Assembly (NCBI GenBank): GCA_902806005.1
Contig: CADCUY010000569.1
Span: 1 to 35,288, forward strand
From: an uncultured Quadrisphaera sp.
GTDB taxonomy: Bacteria > Actinomycetota > Actinomycetes > Actinomycetales > Quadrisphaeraceae
Direction: 5' to 3'
DNA length: 35,288 nt
The notes beneath the pieces were generated by a model. It ran no database searches and was not told the origin of the DNA. It was given only the letters and a program-made list of their open reading frames with translations. Position 1 is the first letter of the stretch. Every line of letters starts with the position of its first letter. This document shows, piece after piece, positions 17,975 through 26,482 of this stretch. A program made the position numbers and the translations under genes.

Positions 17975-20889
17975 CGACGTACCTCCGGGGTGGGTGGTGG
18001 AGCGGGACGGCCGGTCGGGGCCCGGTCGAGCGCCGCGGCGACCGCCATCAGGGCCGGCTCCCCGACGGGGATGCCCCCGCGGGGTGAGACGGCCGCCGCG
18101 AAGTCGCGCACGGTGCCGTCGCGGTGAGGCGCCGCACGGGCGGCGACCTCCGCCTCGTCGGCCCCGATGCCGAGCCCCACCAGCGCAGCGGCGGTCGCCG
18201 CCCACGCGCGGGGCTCGTCCAGGAGGTGGCGCACCGGCGAGTCCATCGTGACCTCGGGCGGCCGGGCGGCCTGCGGCGGCCACGGGAGGGTCCACGCGTG
18301 CCGGCCGCTGGGCACGTCGAGGGGGACGCTGCCGTCCGGGAGGTGGACCTCCGCCGTCGCGCCGGGCGGCACCGCCAGGGCCAGGTGCCACGAACCGCCC
18401 TCCACGCGCCAGTCGACGCTGACGGGGCCGTAGGGGCTGGCGTGGCGAGCGGAGGCCGAGGTCAGGCCCCCGCCGGGCACCGGCGCGACGAGGACCCGGC
18501 GGTAGCCCGGGGCAGCCGGTGCGAGCCCGGCGACGGTCCGGTGCAGCCAGTCGGCCACGGCCCCCAGGGCGTAGTGGTTGAAGGACGTCATCTCTCCGGG
18601 GTTGACGGACCCGTCGGGCAGCATGCTGTCCCAGCGCTCCCACACCGTGGTCGCCCCCATGGTCACGGGGTACAGCCAGGACGGGCACGAGCGCTGCAGC
18701 AGCAGCCGGTAGGCCAGGTCCGCGCGTCCCGTCGCCGTCAGGGCGTCGGCGACCAGCGGGGTGCCCACGAAGCCGGTGCTGATCCGGAACCCCGAGGCGC
18801 GCACGAGGTCCGCCAGCCGCTCGCCGGCCCGTCGGCGCTGCTCGGGCTCCACGACCAGGTCCCAGGCCAGGGCCAGGGCGTAGACCGTGGGGCAGTCGCT
18901 CAGCACTCGACCCCCTGCCGTCACGTACTCGGCGACGAACGCTCGGCGAGCCCGCTCGGCGAGGGCCCCGTAGCGGTCGGCGGCCTCCTGCCGTCCCAGG
19001 GACCGAGCGGCACGAGCCAGCAGGGCGGTCGAGCGCACCACGTGGGCGCTGGCGACGACGTCGGGGTCGGCCTGCGCCGCAGCTGCGTCGTCGGGTGGCG
19101 CGGTGGGGTCGAGCCAGTCGCCGAACTGGAAGCCCCCCGTCCACAGCAGGTCGTCCCCCGCCGCCGCGAGGATCCGCTCGACCCAGGCCACCATGCTGTC
19201 CCACTGGTCCTCGAGCACCCCCCGGTCGCCGCTGCGCTCGAAGACCACCGAGGGCACGACGGTGGCGGCGTCGCCCCACGCCGCGGCCGGCAGGACCGGC
19301 CCCGGCAGCACGTCCGGCACCACGAAGGGCACGGCGCCGTCGGCGGCCTGGTCGGCGGCGAGGTCCTTGAGCCACGAGACCAGGAAGCCGCCGGCGTCGG
19401 CCAGGAACAGGGCGGTCGGGGAGAAGACCTGGATGTCCCCGGTCCATCCGAGCCGCTCGTCGCGCTGGGGGCAGTCGGTGGGGACGTCGACGAAGTTGCC
19501 CTGCATGCTGCGGCGGACGTTCTCGTGCAGGGCGACGACGTCGGGCTCGGAGCAGGTGAAGGTCCCCGCCGGCTCCAGGTCGGAGCCGACGACCACCGCC
19601 TCGACGTCCTCGGCCGCGAGGCCGGCCAGGCCGCGCACCTCGGCGTAGCGGAACCCGTGCAGGGTGAGCGCGGCGTCCAGCACCTCCTCCCCCCCTGCGA
19701 GGTGGTAGGTGTCGGTGGCCCTCGCCGAGCGCAGCGGGCGGACGGCGAGGCGACCGTCGTCCAGGACCTCGGCGTGCCGGACGACGACGCGCGCGCCGCG
19801 CTCCCCGCGGGCCCGCAGGCGCACGCGGCCGACGACGTTCTCGCCGAAGTCGACGAGCACCCCGCCGTCCGGCGGACGGACGACCGACACCGCGGGCACG
19901 GTCCTCAGCGCGCGCACCGGTGGTCCGTCCGCCGCGACCAGCACCGCGGCGTCGAAGGAGTCCTGGGGCAGCACGTCCACGGCGGCCCACCCCGCGGCGT
20001 CGTGGCCCGGCTCCGACCAGCCCCGCTCCACGCGGCGGAGGTCGACCTCCTGGCCGTCGTACAGGTCGTCGGAGAGGACGTGGCTGGGCGACCAGCGCCA
20101 CTGCTCGTCGGTGGCGACGAGGTCCTCGCCGCCGTCCTCGTAGTGCAGCTCGAGCTGGGCGAGCAGGGAGCGCCGGGTGCCGTAGTGGGCGCGCGCGCCC
20201 GACCAGGCCATGCGCCCCCGGTACCAGCCGTTGCCGAGCAGGGACGCGATCGCGTTCTGACCCTCGCGCAGCAGCGCGGTGACGTCGTGGGTGCGGTAGC
20301 GCAGACGGTGCGCGTAGGAGGTCCATCCCGGCGCCAGCACCTCGTCGCTCACCGGGCGACCGTTGATCCAGGTCTCGTGCGTGCCGAGCGCCGTGACGTG
20401 CAGCCGGGCGCGGAGCAGGCCGGGACCCACCGCGAACTCCCGCCGGACGCGCGGCGCCGGGCCGGGGGCGCTCCCCGGGGCGAGGTGGGCCGCGTCCGGG
20501 TCGCCGGTGACCGGCCGCGCGACCCAGTCGTGGGGGGCGAGCAGTCCGGCCTCGAGGAGCGCGCCGTCGCTCCACGCCGTCGCCGTGCCGTCGACCGCCG
20601 TGGCCCGGACCCGCACCACCCGGCCCTCCCGGCTGCGCAGGGGGTCGAACGGCCACCTGACGCACAGCTGCTCGGCCGAGGGGACCTCCCCCGTGGACTC
20701 CGACACCCCGCCGTCGTCGTCCAGCAGCTGCAGCTCGTACGACGACTGCACCCAGCCGGGCCGGTCGGTCCTCACCTGCCACGACAGGCGCGGGGCGGCC
20801 GTCCCCAGCCCCAGGGCGGTCCCGGGCGGTCGGTGCTCGGCGCGCAGCCGCGCGATCCGAGCGGCAGCCGGAGCGGCGAGCTCGCGCAT
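17971..20889 (-). CDS. GH78 alpha-L-rhamnosidase
   Basis: LGTHETWINGRPVSDEVLAPGWTSYAHRLRYRTHDVT, GNFVDVPTDCPQRDERLGWTGD hallmark, DLLWTGGFQFGDWLDP, MTSFNHYALGAVADWLHR. Confidence 0.95.
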   Translation of the reverse strand: MRELAAPAAARIARLRAEHRPPGTALGLGTAAPRLSWQVRTDRPGWVQSSYELQLLDDDGGVSESTGEVPSAEQLCVRWPFDPLRSREGRVVRVRATAVDGTATAWSDGALLEAGLLAPHDWVARPVTGDPDAAHLAPGSAPGPAPRVRREFAVGPGLLRARLHVTALGTHETWINGRPVSDEVLAPGWTSYAHRLRYRTHDVTALLREGQNAIASLLGNGWYRGRMAWSGARAHYGTRRSLLAQLELHYEDGGEDLVATDEQWRWSPSHVLSDDLYDGQEVDLRRVERGWSEPGHDAAGWAAVDVLPQDSFDAAVLVAADGPPVRALRTVPAVSVVRPPDGGVLVDFGENVVGRVRLRARGERGARVVVRHAEVLDDGRLAVRPLRSARATDTYHLAGGEEVLDAALTLHGFRYAEVRGLAGLAAEDVEAVVVGSDLEPAGTFTCSEPDVVALHENVRRSMQGNFVDVPTDCPQRDERLGWTGDIQVFSPTALFLADAGGFLVSWLKDLAADQAADGAVPFVVPDVLPGPVLPAAAWGDAATVVPSVVFERSGDRGVLEDQWDSMVAWVERILAAAGDDLLWTGGFQFGDWLDPTAPPDDAAAAQADPDVVASAHVVRSTALLARAARSLGRQEAADRYGALAERARRAFVAEYVTAGGRVLSDCPTVYALALAWDLVVEPEQRRRAGERLADLVRASGFRISTGFVGTPLVADALTATGRADLAYRLLLQRSCPSWLYPVTMGATTVWERWDSMLPDGSVNPGEMTSFNHYALGAVADWLHRTVAGLAPAAPGYRRVLVAPVPGGGLTSASARHASPYGPVSVDWRVEGGSWHLALAVPPGATAEVHLPDGSVPLDVPSGRHAWTLPWPPQAARPPEVTMDSPVRHLLDEPRAWAATAAALVGLGIGADEAEVAARAAPHRDGTVRDFAAAVSPRGGIPVGEPALMAVAAALDRAPTGRPAPPPTPEVRR

Positions 20890-20950
20890 GAGACCTCCGT
20901 GTCTCGTCGTCACGCTCACAGCGGGACGCCGCTCGCCGTGCCGGACGGTG

Positions 20951-20964
20951 CTGAAACGATCCAA
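20951..20964. promoter_or_regulatory. LacI-type operator O2 (rhamnosidase operon)
   Basis: Minus strand TTGGATCGTTTCAG, 62 bp upstream of the GH78 start. Confidence 0.65.
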
Positions 20965-20992
20965 CAATGGAGGTCGCCGGCACCGCCGTCAA
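20964..20992 (-). promoter_or_regulatory. Promoter of rhamnosidase-LacI operon
   Basis: Minus strand TTGACG-N17-CATTGT, -10 abutting operator O2. Confidence 0.5.
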
Positions 20993-21056
20993 TCCTCGCG
21001 TCAGCGGCGCGCTGGACCGAGGGCTCCTCGTCACGGCCGCGCCGGCGGAGCCCTCC

Positions 21057-21085
21057 TTGACGGCCGGGGCTCCCCCGACTAGCGT
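21057..21085 (+). promoter_or_regulatory. Promoter facing the rhamnose catabolic genes
   Basis: TTGACG-N17-TAGCGT, followed by operator O3. Confidence 0.7.
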
Positions 21086-21095
21086 CGTGCCGCGT

Positions 21096-21109
21096 TTGAA
21101 ACCTTTCAC
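21096..21109. promoter_or_regulatory. LacI-type operator O3
   Basis: TTGAAACCTTTCAC starting 39 bp after the start of the -35 element, same geometry as O1. Confidence 0.7.
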
Positions 21110-21119
21110 CGGGGGCGAT

Positions 21120-21383
21120 GTGGCCGACCAGCTCAGCAGGGCGCTGCGCACCCTGCGCGACGCCGGTGAGTCCTGCGGCGCCGTCCGCGCCCCCTGCGGC
21201 GCCCACCTCGACGCCCTGCACGGTGATCGCCACGCTCTCGTCCGTGGAGGGGGCTCCGGCAGGTCGACGCTGGTCGAGGTGCTGGCGGGCGTCCACCGCC
21301 CCGACTCCGGCGGGGTGCTGCTGCTCGGCCGACCGGGGACCTCCTCGGCCCCGCGGACGCCCGGGCCGCCGGCGCCTCCGTGA
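21120..21383 (+). pseudogene. Truncated N-terminal remnant of a sugar ABC transporter ATP-binding protein (RbsA/RhaT-type)
   Basis: GTG-start ORF VADQLSRALRTLRDAG..CGAVRAPCGAHLDALHGDRHALVRGGGSGRSTLVEVLAGVHRPDSGGVLLLGRPG..*; resembles the usual FGxVxALdGVdLdv..[38 protein letters not shown], then stops after 87 codons; Walker A Lys replaced by Arg. Confidence 0.6.
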
Positions 21384-21738
21384 GCCACCGGGAGCCCGCC
21401 CTCCCCCCTGGCCCCGCCGTGGTCGAGGACACCCCCCACCGGTCGCCACCACCGGGGGCGGGGCGTGGCGGTGGAGGCCGGGGGAAGGGCGAGGTCGTGC
21501 TCGGCCCCCGACGACGCCCGACGCGGGCGACGTCGACCACTCCGCCCGACCCGTGCCCGTCACTCCTCCACCCCGCACCTGCGGGACGCAGGCACGCCGG
21601 GCGTCGTGCAGGCGCAGGGCCTCCCCGGAGCGCAGGCGGCCGTGGCCGGCACCGACGTGGACACCCGCCGGCAGGCTGGGACGGCCCCGTTCCTCGACCT
21701 CGACGCCCACCGACGCACGCGCAGTCAGGAGACAGGCC

Positions 21739-22920
21739 ATGAGCACGACCACCCAGGAGCGCCAGGACTCAGCCCTGGCGGCGCTCGCCGCCCAGACCAT
21801 CGAGCTGCCCTCGTGGGCCTTCGCCAACTCGGGCACCCGCTTCAAGGTGTTCTCGCAGCGGGGCGTCCCCCGCGACCCGTTCGAGAAGGTCGCCGACGCC
21901 GCGCAGGTGCACCTGCACACCGGCGTGGCGCCGCGGGTCTCGCTCCACATCCCGTGGGACCTGGTCGACGACTTCGGCAAGCTCTCCGCCCACGCCGCCG
22001 ACCTGGGCGTGAGCATCGGGGCGATCAACTCCAACGTCTTCCAGGACGACGACTACATGCTCGGCTCGCTCACCCACCCCGACCCCGCGGTGCGCGACAA
22101 GGCCGTGGCCCAGCACCTGCGGTGCCTCGACGTCATGCGGGCCACCGGGTCGACCGACCTGAAGGTCTGGCTGCCCGACGGGCTGAACTACCCCGGCCAG
22201 GACGACATCCGCAGCCGCCAGGAGCGGCTCGCCGAGTCCCTGCAGCGGGTCTACGCCGAGCTCGACCCCGAGCACCGGCTGATCCTGGAGTACAAGTTCT
22301 TCGAGCCGGCCTTCTACGCCACGGACGTGCCGGACTGGGGCACCTCGCTGCTGCACTGCCTGGCGCTGGGCGACCAGGCGATGGTGGTGCTCGACACCGG
22401 CCACCACGCACCGGGGACGAACATCGAGTTCATCGTCGCCCAGCTGCTGCGCATCGGGCGGCTCGGGGCCTTCGACTTCAACTCCCGCTTCTACGCCGAC
22501 GACGACCTCATCGTCGGCGCGGCCGACCCCTTCCAGCTGTTCCGGATCATGCACGAGATCGTGCGCGGCGACGCCCTGCGCCCCGACTCGGGCGTGCGCT
22601 TCATGCTCGACCAGTGCCACAACGTCGAGCCGAAGGTCCCGGGCCAGATCCGCTCGGTGACCAACGTGCAGGAGGCCACGGCCAAGGCCCTGCTCGTCGA
22701 CCGCGAGGCGCTCGCCGCCGCGCAGCGGTCCGGTGACGTGCTCGGCGCCAACGGGGTCCTGATGGACGCGTACAACACCGACGTGCGCCCCCTGCTCGGC
22801 GACCTGCGGGAGTCGATGGGCCTGGCCCGCGACCCCTACGCCGCCTACGCCGCGTCGGGGTACGCCGAGCGGATCGCCGCCGAGCGGGTCGGCGGGGCGC
22901 AGGCCGGGTGGGGGGCCTGA
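21739..22920 (+). CDS. rhaI: L-rhamnose isomerase (actinobacterial RhaI type)
   Basis: IELPSWAFANSGTRFKVFSQRGVPRDPFEKVADAAQVHLHTGVAPRVSLHIPWDLVDD...DLKVWLPDGLNYPGQDDIRSRQ...LEYKFFEPAFYATDVPDWGTS. Confidence 0.92.
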   Translation: MSTTTQERQDSALAALAAQTIELPSWAFANSGTRFKVFSQRGVPRDPFEKVADAAQVHLHTGVAPRVSLHIPWDLVDDFGKLSAHAADLGVSIGAINSNVFQDDDYMLGSLTHPDPAVRDKAVAQHLRCLDVMRATGSTDLKVWLPDGLNYPGQDDIRSRQERLAESLQRVYAELDPEHRLILEYKFFEPAFYATDVPDWGTSLLHCLALGDQAMVVLDTGHHAPGTNIEFIVAQLLRIGRLGAFDFNSRFYADDDLIVGAADPFQLFRIMHEIVRGDALRPDSGVRFMLDQCHNVEPKVPGQIRSVTNVQEATAKALLVDREALAAAQRSGDVLGANGVLMDAYNTDVRPLLGDLRESMGLARDPYAAYAASGYAERIAAERVGGAQAGWGA

Positions 22921-24410
22921 TGGCCGAGAACGCCGACAGCGCGCCCGCGGCCGCCGCCACCACGGACGGCGTCCCCGCTGGTGAGCGCCTCGCCGGCCTC
23001 CTCCCAGCCAAGCAGCGCCGCCGCACCCGGATCGGCCTGGTCGCGGGCGGGCTGGGGACGTACTGGCCCCAGTTCCCCGGCCTGCTGCCCCAGCTGCAGG
23101 AGTCCGCCCGGTACGTCGCCGGGCGCTTCGCGCAGATGGACGCCGACGTCGTCGACGCCGGCTTCGTCTCCGACGCCCAGGAGGGGGCCGCGGCGGCCGA
23201 GCAGCTGCGCCGGGCCGACTGCGACCTCATCGTCCTGTTCCTGACGACCTACCTGACGTCGTCGATGGTGCTGCCGATCGCGCAGCGGGCGGGCACCCCG
23301 GTGCTGGTCATCGACCTGCAGCCCACCGAGCGGATGGACCACGCGACCTTCGACACGGGGGCGTGGCTGGCGTACTGCGGGCAGTGCCCCGTCCCGGAGG
23401 TGGGCAACGTCTTCCGCCGCGCCGGCATCCCGTTCCGGTCCGTCTCCGGCTGGCTCCGCCAGGACTCGGCCTGGGAGCGGATCGGGCAGTGGATCAGGGC
23501 GGCCCACGTGCGGGCGGCGCTGCGCCACGCCCGGCACGGGCTGATGGGGCACGTCTACCCCGGGATGCTCGACGTCTCCACCGACCTCACGCTCCTGCCG
23601 GCCACGTTCGGCTCCCACGTCGAGGTGCTGGAGCTCGACGACCTGCGCGTGCGCGTGGAGGCGGTCACCGACGCCGAGACCGAGGAGCGCAAGGACCTCG
23701 CCCGGGCCCTGTTCACCCTCGACGACGCGGTCGACGAGACCGACTTCGCCTGGGGCGCGCGCGTCTCGGTCGGGATGGACCGGCTCGTCGACGACTTCGA
23801 CCTGGACTCCCTCGCCTACTACCACCGCGGCCTGGCCGGCGAGCAGCACGAGCGCCTCGGCGCCGGGCTCATCCTCGGCGCCTCCCTGCTGACCGCCCGC
23901 GGCATCCCCGCCACCGGGGAGTACGAGCTGCGGACGACCGTGGCCCAGCTCGCGACCCAGGTGGTCGGGGCCGGCGGCTCCTTCACCGAGATCCAGGCCC
24001 TGGACTTCCAGGACGGCGTGGTCGAGATGGGCCACGACGGCCCGGCGCACCTGGCGGTCAGCGCCCGCGACCCGCTGCTGCGCGGGCTGGGGGTCTTCCA
24101 CGGCAAGCGCGGCTGGGGCGTCAGCGTCGAGTTCGACGTCCGCCCCGGACCCGTGACCCTGCTGGGCCTGGGGCAGGACCGCGACGGGTCGCTGAGCTTC
24201 GTCGCCTCGGAGGGCACGGTCGTCCCCGGCCCCCTGCTGGCCATCGGCAACACCACCAGCCGCGTCGACTTCGGCCGCGACCCCGGGGAGTGGGTCGACG
24301 CCTGGAGCGCCAGCGGCGTCGGCCACCACTGGTCGCTGTCCCTCGGCCACCGCAGCGGCGACTACGCCGCGGCCGCCAGCCTCCTCGGCATCGACTTCCG
24401 GAAGGTCTGA
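22920..24410 (+). CDS. L-fucose/L-arabinose isomerase family protein
   Basis: RIGLVAGGLGTYWPQFPGLLPQL, LFLTTYLTSSMVLPIAQRAGTPVLVIDLQP, GSFTEIQALDFQDGVVEMGHDGP, GVGHHWSLSLGH; start overlaps rhaI stop (TGATG). Confidence 0.85.
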   Translation: MAENADSAPAAAATTDGVPAGERLAGLLPAKQRRRTRIGLVAGGLGTYWPQFPGLLPQLQESARYVAGRFAQMDADVVDAGFVSDAQEGAAAAEQLRRADCDLIVLFLTTYLTSSMVLPIAQRAGTPVLVIDLQPTERMDHATFDTGAWLAYCGQCPVPEVGNVFRRAGIPFRSVSGWLRQDSAWERIGQWIRAAHVRAALRHARHGLMGHVYPGMLDVSTDLTLLPATFGSHVEVLELDDLRVRVEAVTDAETEERKDLARALFTLDDAVDETDFAWGARVSVGMDRLVDDFDLDSLAYYHRGLAGEQHERLGAGLILGASLLTARGIPATGEYELRTTVAQLATQVVGAGGSFTEIQALDFQDGVVEMGHDGPAHLAVSARDPLLRGLGVFHGKRGWGVSVEFDVRPGPVTLLGLGQDRDGSLSFVASEGTVVPGPLLAIGNTTSRVDFGRDPGEWVDAWSASGVGHHWSLSLGHRSGDYAAAASLLGIDFRKV

Positions 24411-24414
24411 GCCC

Positions 24415-26475
24415 ATGGCCACGCCCGTCGCCGACCTGCTCGCGCGCTCGAACGCCCTCGGGGCCGACCCGAGGAACACCAACTACGCCGGCGGCAACAC
24501 CTCCGCCGCGGGCCGCGACGTCGACCCGGTCACGGGAGACGACGTGGACCTGCTGTGGGTCAAGGGCTCCGGTGGCGATCTCGCCACCCTCACCGAGGCC
24601 GGGCTCGCCGTCCTGCGCCTGGACCGGGTGCGCGCGCTGCGCGGGGTCTACGCCGGGGTCGAGCGCGAGGACGAGGTGGTGGCCGCGTTCGACCACTGCC
24701 TGCACGGCCGGGGAGGGGCGGCGCCGTCCATCGACACCGCGATGCACGCCCTCGTCGACGCCCCGCACGTCGACCACCTGCACCCCGACTCCGGCATCGC
24801 GCTGGCCACGGCCGCCGACGGGGAGGCCCTGACGAGGGAGGTGTACGGCGACCGCGTGGTGTGGGTGCCGTGGCGCCGACCGGGCTTCCAGCTGGGGCTC
24901 GACGTCGCCGCGGTCGCCGCCGAGCACCCGGAGGCGATCGGCTGCGTCCTCGGCGGCCACGGGATCACCGCCTGGGGAGCCACCTCCGAGGAGTGCCGGG
25001 CCCGGTCGCTGGAGATCATCCGGACGGCGGAGGAGTTCATCGACCACCGGACGGCGCAGCTCGCGGCGCGGGGCCGCCACCCGTTCGGCGAGGAGCTCGA
25101 CGGGTACGGGCCCCTGCCGGACGGCGAGCGCCGGGCCCGGGCCGCCGCGCTGATGCCGGTGCTCCGCGGCCTGGCCAGCACCGACTCCCCCGCCGTCGGA
25201 CACCTCACCGACACCCCCGAGGTGCTCGAGTTCCTGGCCCGCGCCGAGCACCCCCGCCTGGCCGCGCTCGGGACCTCGTGCCCCGACCACTTCCTGCGCA
25301 CCAAGGTGCGCCCGATGCTCGTGGACCTGCCGGCCACCGCTCCGCTGGAGGAGGTGCTGACCCGGCTGCCCGCCCTCCACGAGGCCTACCGCGCCGACTA
25401 CGCCGCCTACTACGCGCGCCACGCCGCGGCGGACTCCCCCGCCATGCGCGGCGCCGACCCCGCCGTCGTCCTGGTGCCCGGGGTCGGGATGGTCAGCTAC
25501 GGCCGCGACAAGCAGACGGCCCGGGTCGCCGGGGAGTTCTACCTCAACGCCATCAACGTCATGCGCGGCGCGGAGGCCGTCAGCACCTACGCGCCCATCG
25601 ACGAGGCGGAGAAGTTCCGCATCGAGTACTGGGCGCTGGAGGAGGCCAAGCTCGCGCGGATCCCCGCACCGAAGCCGCTGGCCACGCGCGTGGCCCTGGT
25701 CACCGGCGCCGCGTCCGGCATCGGCAAGGCGGTCGCCGCGCGGCTGGCCGCGGAGGGCGCGTGCGTCGTCGTCGCGGACCTCGACCTCGCGAAGGCGCAG
25801 GCCGCAGCGGACGAGGTCGCCGGCGGGAGGGGCTCCGACGTCGCCGTCGGCGTGGCCGTGGACGTCTCCGACGCCGCCGCGGTCACCGCCGCCGTGCAGG
25901 AGGCGGTGCTGGCCTTCGGCGGGCTCGACCTGGTGGTCAACAACGCCGGCCTGTCGATCTCCAAGCCGCTGCTGGAGACCACCGAGCGCGACTGGGACCT
26001 CCAGCACGACGTCATGGCCAAGGGGTCGTTCCTGGTGTCCCAGGCCGCGGCGAGGGTGCTCATCGCCCAGGGCATGGGCGGCGACGTCGTGTACGTCTCG
26101 TCCAAGAACAGCGTCTTCGCCGGCCCGAACAACATCGCCTACTCGGCGGTCAAGGCCGACCAGGCGCACCAGGTGCGGCTGCTGGCTGCCGAGCTCGGCG
26201 AGCACGGCGTGAAGGTCAACGGGATCAACCCCGACGGCGTGGTGCGAGGCTCGGGGATCTTCGCCGGCGGGTGGGGCGCCTCCCGGGCGAAGACCTACGG
26301 GGTGCCCGAGGAGGAGCTGGGCGCCTTCTACGCCCAGCGCACCCTGCTCAAGCGGGAGGTGCTGCCCGAGCACGTGGCGAACGCGGTGTTCGTGCTGTGC
26401 AGCGCGGACCTGAGCCACACCACCGGGCTGCACGTGCCGGTCGACGCCGGCGTCGCCGCTGCCTTCCTGCGATGA
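24415..26475 (+). CDS. rhaEW: Bifunctional rhamnulose-1-phosphate aldolase / short-chain (lactaldehyde) dehydrogenase fusion (RhaE-RhaW)
   Basis: N-terminal class II aldolase (NTNYAGGNTSAAG, WVKGSGGDL, DHLHPDSGIALA), C-terminal SDR (ALVTGAASGIGKAVA, VVNNAGLS, YSAVKADQAH). Confidence 0.93.
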   Translation: MATPVADLLARSNALGADPRNTNYAGGNTSAAGRDVDPVTGDDVDLLWVKGSGGDLATLTEAGLAVLRLDRVRALRGVYAGVEREDEVVAAFDHCLHGRGGAAPSIDTAMHALVDAPHVDHLHPDSGIALATAADGEALTREVYGDRVVWVPWRRPGFQLGLDVAAVAAEHPEAIGCVLGGHGITAWGATSEECRARSLEIIRTAEEFIDHRTAQLAARGRHPFGEELDGYGPLPDGERRARAAALMPVLRGLASTDSPAVGHLTDTPEVLEFLARAEHPRLAALGTSCPDHFLRTKVRPMLVDLPATAPLEEVLTRLPALHEAYRADYAAYYARHAAADSPAMRGADPAVVLVPGVGMVSYGRDKQTARVAGEFYLNAINVMRGAEAVSTYAPIDEAEKFRIEYWALEEAKLARIPAPKPLATRVALVTGAASGIGKAVAARLAAEGACVVVADLDLAKAQAAADEVAGGRGSDVAVGVAVDVSDAAAVTAAVQEAVLAFGGLDLVVNNAGLSISKPLLETTERDWDLQHDVMAKGSFLVSQAAARVLIAQGMGGDVVYVSSKNSVFAGPNNIAYSAVKADQAHQVRLLAAELGEHGVKVNGINPDGVVRGSGIFAGGWGASRAKTYGVPEEELGAFYAQRTLLKREVLPEHVANAVFVLCSADLSHTTGLHVPVDAGVAAAFLR

Positions 26476-26482
26476 GCGACCG

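Noticed and set aside
14384-18127. 1247-aa plus-strand ORF
   Set aside because: Shadow ORF antisense to the GH106-like gene; Arg/Gly/Ala/Val-rich low-complexity translation without family motifs.
18124-21060. 978-aa plus-strand ORF
   Set aside because: Antisense to the clear GH78 gene; no recognisable domain, composition typical of a GC-rich shadow frame.
13829-21439. 2536-aa minus-strand ORF
   Set aside because: Readthrough of one open frame in high-GC DNA; the real proteins are GH106-like (13829-17974) and GH78 (17971-20889, in another frame).
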